14,545 bases of DNA from JAFDZV01 sp966128725. GTDB taxonomy: Bacteria > Bacteroidota > Ignavibacteria > OLB7. The notes under the pieces are model-generated. The model was given only the letters and a program-made list of their open reading frames with translations, ran no database searches and was not told where the DNA came from. The stretch is taken from contig CBHYLN010000136.1 in assembly GCA_966128725.1 (NCBI GenBank), forward strand, positions 1 through 14,545, written 5' to 3'. Numbering within the stretch: the first letter of the stretch is position 1; each line of letters starts with the position of its first letter. Below, piece by piece: positions 1 to 5,921 of the stretch. A program made the translations under genes and the position numbers.

Positions 1-170
1 GCCCTTGGGGGCCGGCGGGCGGGGGGGGGGTGGGGGGGCGGCGTTGTGGGGCCCCCGGCGGTGGGGCGCTGGGGGGGCGGCCCGAGGGGCCCCCCCGCCG
101 TGGTGCCGCCTACCGTCCTTGTTGGGGCGGCCCTACGTGGCCGCCCATCGCTGCGCTGCCCCCCGTCGCC
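1..170. repeat. G-rich low-complexity region at the left edge
   Basis: The first 100 bases contain a run of ten G (21-30), then seven G (32-38), four G (48-51), four G (63-66) and seven G (71-77), followed by seven C (90-96). The plus strand could form G-quadruplexes. G71-C78 can also pair with G89-C96 as an 8-bp all-GC stem. No reading frame here has gene-like composition. The stretch lies downstream of the minus-strand gene ending at 293 and beyond its terminator, so it is probably spacer before an unseen gene. Runs this long at a sequence edge may also be assembly or base-calling error. Confidence 0.6.
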
Positions 171-173
171 AAA

Positions 174-206
174 CGGCGCCGTCCCGAAATATTCGGAACG
201 GCGCCG
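174..206 (-). terminator. Intrinsic terminator-like hairpin for the propeller gene
   Basis: Positions 174-188 pair with 192-206 around a 3-base loop, giving a 15-bp stem. The one non-Watson-Crick position (183/197) is a C/A mismatch in plus-strand RNA but a G-U pair in minus-strand RNA, so the stem is fully paired only in the direction of the gene ending at 293. It starts 86 bases past that stop codon. The U tract after it on the minus strand is short (TTT at 173-171), so termination may be incomplete or Rho-assisted. Confidence 0.7.
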
Positions 207-292
207 CGTGTATCCGGCCTGTTGCCGGTCTGCCGGGGAAGTGCCAACCGTGGACTTCTTCAGGCACCACGGTTGCGTTGTTCAGCAGCCTG

Positions 293-2152
293 TTATTGCA
301 CAACAACGCGTGTTGCTGCCCGGCGATTGCCAACCGCCACGCGCACCACATAGTTGCCGGCCGGCCATGAGGCGGTAGCAACCTGCGCGCGCGCGCTGCC
401 TGCCGCGTGCGCCGATTCGGTGCGATACACCTCGCGACCCATCATGTCGCTTACGGTAATCACGGCCTTGCCATCGGCAGGCATCGTGAACGCGATATCA
501 AGCGCGGCGCCGCGTGCGGCCGGGTTTGGCGCGGCCTGCAATGCCAGCACCGAGGCCGCATCGGCTGCGTCGTCCACGCCGGAAACACCATCGTTGCCGC
601 CGTTGTCGCGGCCACGCGCGGCCGGATTTGAATAACACAACTGATTGTACGTTGTGAGGCTTACCGGTGTGATCTGTTGCGGCCGTGGCGGGATCGTCAA
701 CAGCGTGATCGGGAATGCCAGCGTCTGCGATACAAATCCGCTTTGTGTGTTCGCCCACCCGAAGTTGTTCTCGTTGCAGTTGCTGGAAAGCAATGGCACG
801 CCCAGATCGGTCTTGAGCATGTAGAGCTGCGCGGGGTCGGGGTTGATCATCAATCCCGGGCTTTGCGTGGTGCCGGCCACGAAGTATCCCTGCGTTTCGT
901 TTGCGCTTATGCGCGTGCATATGCCCATCGACATGCCCCAATCGTGATTGGTGCCGCCGTAAATCGTCCCTACACCGGCTGGCAACAGCGTGAACGCATT
1001 AAAGCGATGCAGGAACACATTCTGGAAGAAGAGCGAAGGGGGGCCACCATTGGCCGTCTGCCCCGCCGCCATGATGCCGGCGGGCGAGAACGGATCCTCG
1101 CGCACGCAGTTCACCGCGTCGTACCCTATGCCGTTATCCCCGAACATGATATCCGCCCGTTGCGGAAGCGTCGGGTCGGGCTGAAGCTGAAGCAGGAACC
1201 CCTCGTAGTTGATGGAAGGGAACATCGGCGTAAGCGTGCGGCCGCCCACAACGATGTCGCCGGGGATGGGAACGCCGCGCAGTTCGGTAACCGTAAGCGC
1301 TTCCTCCGGCTGATCAAATCCCCATGCCGCCTGTCCCTGCGGCGCCGGGCCAATCAGGCCCGTGTTGCCGCTAACCCGCAGAACCAGGATATCGCCATTG
1401 TTCAGCCCACGCAGGGTTGGGATCGAGGAGTTCGTGCCGCCAACGGCCACAATGTCGGCTGCGATTCCCGGCAGGGCGCCCACAGTGGCCTCGGTGGCCG
1501 CCTTCAGGAAGTCATTGCCGCTTCCGGGGCCACCCCACTGCGATTCCCAGATAAGGCCCAGATTGGCGTTAAGGCGGATGATCACCGCGTCGTATCCCGT
1601 GCCGGCGCCGGCCGTGGTTGAGCCGGCCAGCACGATGTCGCCGGGGTTGGTGACAACGAAGTTCCCGGTGGTGGTTTCCAGCACATCCCATACCTCTTCG
1701 TCGGCGCCAAGATCGATGGTAACCGCCAGCAGCACGTTGCCGTTGGAATCAAGCCGCATCACGAACATATCGCGCATGGCGCCAACGCCATTGGTGGTGC
1801 CGCACACAACAAAGTCGCCGTTGGCGCATTCCACTATGTCGGTTGCGCTGTCCATCACGCCGACAGGATAATAGTTGGACCATACCAGAGCGCCGGTTGC
1901 ATCCAGCTTTACCACGTAGGCATGCACAGGGCCGCATGGCGCCATCGGCGTGCCGGTGGAAAACGTTGAACCGCAGGCGATGTACCCGCTGTTTGCAAGC
2001 TGGGCGGCACCGTTCAAACCTTCCTCGCGGCAGTTGTTGCCGCCCGCCACAGTCTGGAATCGCTGTGCCTGCAACGTGCCCGGGGCCAGCATGCAGCTCG
2101 CTGCAATCGTAAGCAGCGTGCCCAGCACGATGTGTTGTACGTATTCTCTCAT
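293..2152 (-). CDS. Secreted seven-repeat beta-propeller protein with T9SS type A sorting domain
   Basis: This 619-residue protein has a signal peptide at about residues 1-29 (hydrophobic core, then LQA-Q). Seven copies of a short strand motif of the form G-[DY]-[IF]-x-x-x-G-x-T start near residues 55, 112, 171, 232, 298, 358 and 421. They are 57-66 residues apart, each preceded by a segment like VVKLDATGALVW. That periodicity fits a seven-bladed beta-propeller of the SBBP-like kind found in Bacteroidota secreted proteins; the fold is inferred. A Gly/Asp/Asn-rich linker (511-530) leads to a C-terminal domain (about 537-619) with PNP near its start, an SDMMGREVYR core and WPAGNYVVRV. This is typical of the T9SS type A domain that takes cargo across the outer membrane and is then cleaved. 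The start has GGAG at 2163-2160, seven bases upstream. Cys20 after AAS weakly resembles a lipobox, but the signal continues past it. The ligand or role is unknown. Confidence 0.88.
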   Translation of the reverse strand: MREYVQHIVLGTLLTIAASCMLAPGTLQAQRFQTVAGGNNCREEGLNGAAQLANSGYIACGSTFSTGTPMAPCGPVHAYVVKLDATGALVWSNYYPVGVMDSATDIVECANGDFVVCGTTNGVGAMRDMFVMRLDSNGNVLLAVTIDLGADEEVWDVLETTTGNFVVTNPGDIVLAGSTTAGAGTGYDAVIIRLNANLGLIWESQWGGPGSGNDFLKAATEATVGALPGIAADIVAVGGTNSSIPTLRGLNNGDILVLRVSGNTGLIGPAPQGQAAWGFDQPEEALTVTELRGVPIPGDIVVGGRTLTPMFPSINYEGFLLQLQPDPTLPQRADIMFGDNGIGYDAVNCVREDPFSPAGIMAAGQTANGGPPSLFFQNVFLHRFNAFTLLPAGVGTIYGGTNHDWGMSMGICTRISANETQGYFVAGTTQSPGLMINPDPAQLYMLKTDLGVPLLSSNCNENNFGWANTQSGFVSQTLAFPITLLTIPPRPQQITPVSLTTYNQLCYSNPAARGRDNGGNDGVSGVDDAADAASVLALQAAPNPAARGAALDIAFTMPADGKAVITVSDMMGREVYRTESAHAAGSARAQVATASWPAGNYVVRVAVGNRRAATRVVVQ

Positions 2153-2774
2153 GAACGTTCTCCGAGTTGTCTGACCGAATTGCGATGTGGTTCAGCGGCG
2201 TATCAGCGCGAGCCACGATGCCCAAACGCCGTGTATGCCCTGGCACCTGCATGCGCGCTGCCTGGCGCGGAGTAGGCACTTGCATTGCATTGGTGCATCG
2301 GTGCCGGCGATGCCACGCAGGTACCGGCATAGGCCACGGGCGTGCCGAACGCAGGTTTTACAGGCCGGCCGCGTGCCGTGGTACAGCGAGTGTTAATGGC
2401 GCCACACGACGCCGCTGATGTTGATGAAAGTGGTTTTGCTTCGTACGTTGCGGGTAATCCGGTCGTAGACCCCTCATTCACAACTTCCCTCAATAACCGA
2501 CATTGGACCCAACCATCGGGACCATGGATCTTCGCGCGGACGTACGTGTGCCGTTGTTGGGTATGTGCCGGAATTTCCGTGCCCAATGATGGCCCATGCC
2601 GGGTGGACCGGGAACGGAAGGCATCACGCTGCCTGGACGGCAGTGCCGGTGCTGGCTCCGCAGTGGCGCGCACCGATGATCGTGATGCCTGGGCGTGCGA
2701 GGCGATCGGCGAGACCGGGAGGCAAAGTCCGGTGCCGCGAGGGTATGATCGGCCGTCGCACGGTTACGGAGGGT

Positions 2775-2802
2775 ACGGTCCGGGAAAGAAATCCCGTGCC
2801 GT
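2775..2802. other. Imperfect hairpin in the divergent spacer
   Basis: Positions 2775-2785 can pair with 2792-2802 around a 6-base purine-rich loop. Nine of eleven positions are Watson-Crick, one is a G-T wobble and one a mismatch. There is no T tract on either side. It lies about 190 bases upstream of the TPR-like gene start. It could be part of a leader structure or a protein site; no function can be assigned. Confidence 0.3.
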
Positions 2803-2980
2803 CCCAAGTGCGATTTGAAGGGGGACACTCTGGCGTGCTTTGCGGTGGCGAATATAGCCGCATCCGCCTGCCGCCCGAAACCATTGTGGCGGCATTTCTG
2901 GCAAGTCCAAAAAGCATTTCGCGCCAGTCACGCACGCTGTCAACGTCAGGCCACACCGGCTATATCGGCATTCTTACCGC

Positions 2981-2985
2981 GGGGA
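2981..2985 (+). promoter_or_regulatory. Shine-Dalgarno-like GGGGA that fixes the TPR-like gene start
   Basis: GGGGA lies eight bases before the ATG at 2994. It supports that internal start over the ATG at 2565, where the same frame is already open but encodes atypical sequence. Confidence 0.5.
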
Positions 2986-2993
2986 TTTGTTGG

Positions 2994-4547
2994 ATGTCCA
3001 GAACACCATCAACCGATCTGTTCGAACTTATTCGAACGCTGAGCAAGCAGGAAAAGCGATTGTTCAAGGTGCATGCAGCGCGCCATGCCATCGGTGGAAG
3101 AAACAAGTACGTGCGATTGTTCGACGCAATCGATCGGCAGCATGACTACGACGAAGCGAAGCTGGTGGCGGCCAACACGTGGTTGCGCGCCGCCGACCTG
3201 CCCGGCATGAAGGCATATCTGTACGATATGATCCTCCGCAGCCTGCGCGAGGCCGGCCGAGAACGTAATACCGTGGCGCAGGTGCAGTATCAGATCGACA
3301 AGGCCGACATCCTTATGCAGCGCGGCCTGTATGCCCAGGCCGCGCGGCTGCTGGCACGGGCGGGGGAGCATGCGCGCAGGGGTTCGCACCTGGTAAAGGA
3401 GTTGGAGATCCTGTTTGCCGAGGCTTCGCTGAAAGTCCGCAGCCCGCGGACCAATACTCTCGAGCGCCATCAGGAAATTCATGAGCGCCAGTTGGAAGTG
3501 CTCGGCAGGCTTACCGAGAATATCGAGTACTACAATCTCTTCATGAGGACCTATTACCTGCAGATGAGCATGCTGGTGCCAAGGAGTGATGCCGACCGGG
3601 ATCGTGTGCGCGCGATCCTTGCCTCGCCGTTGCTTGCCAGCGATCGCGTGCCGCGTACATCGTTTGCTCGCATGCAGTACTATGAAATTCGCGGCAGGTG
3701 TTGCCAGATCCTGGGTGACGTCCAGGGCGAGTTCGATAACGCACGGCAGAAAGTGGCATGCCTGGAGCAGAACGCCGCGCTGATGGCGACTCATCAGTAC
3801 GAATACATCTATGCCATGGGCACCGTGTTGTTCTACTGTGCGCGGTTCCGGAATTATCGCGAGTTCGACGAGAGTATTGCCAAGCTGCGTGCGTTTGAGG
3901 TAAAGGCCGAAGCGCACGAAGTGGACAGAATGCTTGTGGAATATTATTCCGTGTTCGGCTGCCTGGTGCAGCGCTGCAAATTCGACGAGGCACTGGCGAT
4001 GATCCCATCAATCGAAAACTTCCTAGAAAGCCATGCTCGTGAAATCGAGTTATCCAGCGTGCATGAATTCCGTATAAAATTCCTCATGCTCTGCGTAAAA
4101 ACCGCTCGCTTTGCCGATGCACGGAATTGGCTGAGCGTTCTTATGAACGATCGTGGATTTCATGCCTATGGCCGATACATGGATATCACACGGCTGCTTG
4201 GCGTTATCGTCAATTTCGAGCTGGGCGACGAACGGACTTTGGAGTCGTCGATACGTGCGCTGTACCGCCAGCTTCAGAGCAAGGGCGACATTCATAGTGT
4301 GGAATCCACGGTTGCGTTATTTCTACGTCGGCTTGCGGCAATGACCAGCCGGCGCGAACTGGTCGCCGCCTTTCGTGAGCTGCATGGCGTGCTGGAAGAG
4401 TTTCGATCCCGTACCGACGGCTCGATGCTCCTTGAGCGCTTTGATCTCCTTTCCTGGCTGGAAAGCAAAATTCGCAACGTGCCGTTCGCCGAGGTCCTGC
4501 GGGAACGAGAAGCGGAAGCGGCGAAGAAGTTGGGCATTGAGAAGTAA
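2994..4547 (+). CDS. TPR-like alpha-helical repeat protein of unknown role
   Basis: The predicted protein has 517 residues from the ATG at 2994. It has no signal peptide or membrane segment and is rich in Leu, Ala, Glu and Arg, as expected for a soluble helical protein. The N-terminus (about 9-47) has a conserved-looking block: LFELIRTLSKQEKRLFK, then NKYVRLFDAID. I recall similar openings in uncharacterised Bacteroidota/Chlorobi-type proteins. Residues 98-128 (AQVQYQIDKADILMQRGLYAQAA onward) match a TPR-like helix pair, and further pairs can be read at about 312-346 (CKFDEALAMIPSI) and 354-385. The frame is open back to 2565, but those 143 extra codons are Arg/Pro/Gly-rich, so the later start with its GGGGA site is preferred. 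No catalytic motif is visible; a scaffold or protein-interaction role is the likely reading. No clear terminator follows. Confidence 0.82.
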   Translation: MSRTPSTDLFELIRTLSKQEKRLFKVHAARHAIGGRNKYVRLFDAIDRQHDYDEAKLVAANTWLRAADLPGMKAYLYDMILRSLREAGRERNTVAQVQYQIDKADILMQRGLYAQAARLLARAGEHARRGSHLVKELEILFAEASLKVRSPRTNTLERHQEIHERQLEVLGRLTENIEYYNLFMRTYYLQMSMLVPRSDADRDRVRAILASPLLASDRVPRTSFARMQYYEIRGRCCQILGDVQGEFDNARQKVACLEQNAALMATHQYEYIYAMGTVLFYCARFRNYREFDESIAKLRAFEVKAEAHEVDRMLVEYYSVFGCLVQRCKFDEALAMIPSIENFLESHAREIELSSVHEFRIKFLMLCVKTARFADARNWLSVLMNDRGFHAYGRYMDITRLLGVIVNFELGDERTLESSIRALYRQLQSKGDIHSVESTVALFLRRLAAMTSRRELVAAFRELHGVLEEFRSRTDGSMLLERFDLLSWLESKIRNVPFAEVLREREAEAAKKLGIEK

Positions 4548-4825
4548 CGGCCAGGAATTCGGGTGTCGATTGGGAACGATTCGTGGTGGTGGGGCAACGC
4601 ACGTGTCGGCTCGGACGCGTTGCTGAATGACGGAATACAAGTTCATCTGAATGGAAGCATCGGCGGTTCTTTGTTCCGGTTGTAAAGGAGCCATGGCGTA
4701 GCCCGGCCGTTTCAGGGCGGTATAAACCGCAATCCGGAAGAAGTGTTGCTCCTCAGGCTGTTGTAAGTTCCGTGCACATCCCCCCCCAATAATCTCCCGT
4801 TCCCGACACATGCACACTTGTTGCT

Positions 4826-4863
4826 CCGCGGCTCGCATTGTAAGCGATGCATGCGAGCCGCGG
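4826..4863. repeat. Perfect 13-bp inverted repeat (hairpin)
   Basis: CCGCGGCTCGCAT at 4826-4838 is repeated exactly in reverse complement at 4851-4863, around a 12-base loop. Within the loop GCAT/ATGC allows an alternative tighter stem. There is no T tract on either strand, so a standard intrinsic terminator is unlikely. It sits about 36 bases upstream of the candidate promoter for the gene at 4984 and 279 bases past the TPR-like gene. It may be an operator for a dimeric regulator, a Rho-dependent or 3'-end stabilising hairpin, or a dispersed repeat. Confidence 0.75.
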
Positions 4864-4898
4864 CTGTACCGATTGTCGTGGTAACATCTGTCGGTGTC

Positions 4899-4929
4899 TT
4901 GGTTTCGGCTTCTATCCTGAATACATATC
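4899..4929 (+). promoter_or_regulatory. Candidate Bacteroidota-type promoter for the gene at 4984
   Basis: TTG at 4899-4901 is followed after 20 bases by TACATATC at 4922-4929. The Bacteroidota -33/-7 consensus is TTG, 19-20 bases, TAnnTTTG. The -7 element matches four of six defined positions, so this is weak support resting mostly on spacing. It would start transcription near 4935 and give a leader of about 50 bases. Confidence 0.3.
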
Positions 4930-4930
4930 A

Positions 4931-4953
4931 GGGCGGGCTTCCGTCGCCCGTCT
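4931..4953 (+). promoter_or_regulatory. GC-rich hairpin in the leader of the small secreted-protein gene
   Basis: Positions 4931-4938 pair with 4946-4953 around a 7-base loop, as eight pairs including two G-U. A pyrimidine/T-rich stretch (4953-4972) and then GGAG (4973-4976) follow. Depending on where transcription starts, this could be a 5'-end stabilising hairpin, an attenuator-like terminator, or a cap on upstream read-through. Confidence 0.4.
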
Positions 4954-4983
4954 TTCGCATTCATTTTCATTTGGAGTACAAAC

Positions 4984-5601
4984 ATGAACGACATTCGAGC
5001 AAGCATTCGCGGATGTGGCCGGCTCATTCTTGCCACAGGTCTCTTCATTCTGGCCTCGGTTGCTGCGTCGGCACAGGTCGACGCACCCTACGTTCTGCCG
5101 ATCGGCACGCGCGGTAATTGCAACGCGGCTGTCACCGCCAATCTTACGGGCGGCCTAACCGGGCCGATTGTGGTGAACGGCCTGGCTACGTTCGAGTGGG
5201 TAGCTACATCGCAGCCGGGCGAACTGCGCCCTTGGGCGGAGCTCCAGCCGCGAGCGGTAAGCCACAATGGTAACAGTCCGGCATATGGTCCGGTTACGTT
5301 GGACCTTAATGCCGCCGCGCCAGCCGCGAACTCGCGTATCGAGGCAGTGAACGAGGGCGCTGCGTTTCCGGCATCCTCCAATCTGCGCTTTAATGCGGTC
5401 GTGACGGTCGCCTCACGCCCCGGTGTGTTGTACCGCTCGATCAACGAAATCGTGATCAGCAGCCAATTGACGCAATGGCCGCACAATAATGCCGTGTACT
5501 CACAGGTTGGCACCACCGATTTCGAGGATGCCGCGCATCCGGGTGTGGTGGCCTTTACGCTGTCCGGCGCATCGGTCACGGTGACGGCGGTCGGGAATTA
5601 A
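4984..5601 (+). CDS. Small exported protein of unknown function
   Basis: This 205-residue protein has a clear signal peptide (Arg5, Arg9 and Arg13 near the start, hydrophobic core at 14-27, ASA-Q at 28-31), leaving about 175 mature residues. The mature part is rich in Val, Ala, Thr, Asn and short alternating hydrophobic stretches (PIVVNGLATFEWVA; LRFNAVVTVAS; VVAFTLSGASVTVTAV), which suggests a beta-sandwich. It has one Cys (46) and no membrane segment. It lacks the T9SS C-terminal domain seen in its neighbours, so after Sec export it would stay periplasmic or leave by another route. I do not recognise the family. GGAG at 4973-4976, seven bases before the ATG, supports the start. It has its own leader and terminator, so it is probably transcribed alone. 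Confidence 0.8.
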   Translation: MNDIRASIRGCGRLILATGLFILASVAASAQVDAPYVLPIGTRGNCNAAVTANLTGGLTGPIVVNGLATFEWVATSQPGELRPWAELQPRAVSHNGNSPAYGPVTLDLNAAAPAANSRIEAVNEGAAFPASSNLRFNAVVTVASRPGVLYRSINEIVISSQLTQWPHNNAVYSQVGTTDFEDAAHPGVVAFTLSGASVTVTAVGN

Positions 5602-5669
5602 CCTGGTCAGGGGGCCGATGCGTGTCGGCGATTCCCGCAGCCGTGTATAGCCAAATGCACAACTCAATT

Positions 5670-5702
5670 ACGAGCGGTCCTGTAATCAGGGTCGCTCGTT
5701 TT
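5670..5702 (+). terminator. Intrinsic terminator of the small secreted-protein gene
   Basis: Positions 5670-5682 pair with 5687-5699 around the tetraloop TAAT, giving 13 pairs. Two central pairs are G-U and U-G in plus-strand RNA; on the minus strand they would be A/C mismatches. TTTT (5699-5702) and then GTTGT follow. The stem begins 69 bases after the stop at 5601 and is oriented for that gene. Confidence 0.88.
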
Positions 5703-5778
5703 GTTGTGGTGGATGTACTATTCGTCGGCGCGCGTTTGAACACGTAATTGCGCCCGCAAAATAAATCTTCCAGGGTTC

Positions 5779-5809
5779 TTGTTTTTCAGAAATGAGCGAT
5801 GTAAAATTG
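5779..5809 (+). promoter_or_regulatory. Candidate promoter for the FG-GAP/ASPIC gene
   Basis: TTG (5779-5781), a 20-base gap and TAAAATTG (5802-5809) match the Bacteroidota -33/-7 pattern (TTG, TAnnTTTG) with one deviation in the -7. The same bases also read as TTGTTT, 17 bases, TAAAAT in sigma70 style. Transcription would begin near 5815, leaving a leader of about 107 bases. Confidence 0.45.
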
Positions 5810-5921
5810 CACCGTTCGAAAACGCCAGCCATAGTAACGCTACGCTTCCAAAGACATACCACGATCGTTGTGGCTCCCGGCCGCATCCCGTGACTTAACA
5901 TTTCAGTAACCGTTTCCGGTT

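Larger units (their letters stand above)
2153..2993. other. Divergent intergenic region, 841 bases
   Basis: This spacer separates the minus-strand propeller gene from the plus-strand TPR-like gene, so it should hold both promoters. I found no convincing -33/-7 (TTG, TAnnTTTG) or sigma70-like pair for either gene. Frames open on both strands give Arg/Pro/Gly/His-rich translations without domain, signal or helix pattern. The only clear structure is a hairpin at 2775-2802. At 841 bases this is the longest gap in the window. Confidence 0.6.
4548..4983. other. Intergenic region, 436 bases
   Basis: The first 270 bases after the TPR-like gene show little: a weak 5-bp hairpin (4717-4730, loop ATAA) and a run of eight C near 4780-4787. 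The second half holds a perfect 13-bp inverted repeat, a candidate promoter and a leader hairpin, listed separately. No frame here has coding character. Confidence 0.55.
5602..5921. other. Intergenic region, 320 bases
   Basis: It holds the terminator of the small secreted-protein gene (5670-5702) and a candidate promoter (5779-5809) for the FG-GAP gene. From about 5700 it is more AT-rich than the flanking genes. A short hairpin (5859-5864 with 5868-5873) lies in the predicted leader. No coding frame is supported. Confidence 0.6.

Noticed and set aside
677..1621. A 314-codon plus-strand open frame opposite the propeller gene
   Set aside because: It is Arg/His-rich with no domain, and overlaps a minus-strand gene that has signal peptide, seven repeats and a T9SS domain.
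2093..2095. Cys20 of the propeller protein as a lipoprotein attachment site (AASC)
   Set aside because: Position -3 is Ala rather than Leu/Val/Ile, and the signal-like stretch continues to LQA-Q. T9SS cargo with a C-terminal domain is normally processed by signal peptidase I.
2203..2673. A 156-codon minus-strand frame in the divergent spacer
   Set aside because: It has biased Ala/Arg/Pro/Thr composition, no ribosome site and no recognisable motif.
2660..2810. Fragments resembling RNase P RNA (GAGGcAAAGTCCGG) and, on the other strand, a B12-box-like stretch (AGCCAGCACCGGC)
   Set aside because: Only short pieces match. The remaining conserved regions of RNase P RNA and of the cobalamin riboswitch are not found at the right spacing.
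4684..4701. A strong AAAGGAG followed by ATG at 4693
   Set aside because: The frame stops after two codons (ATG GCG TAG), so it is not a gene; it may be chance.
5686..5901. A 71-codon minus-strand frame upstream of the FG-GAP gene
   Set aside because: It runs into the plus-strand terminator stem, has no ribosome site and no protein-like pattern, and covers the predicted promoter.
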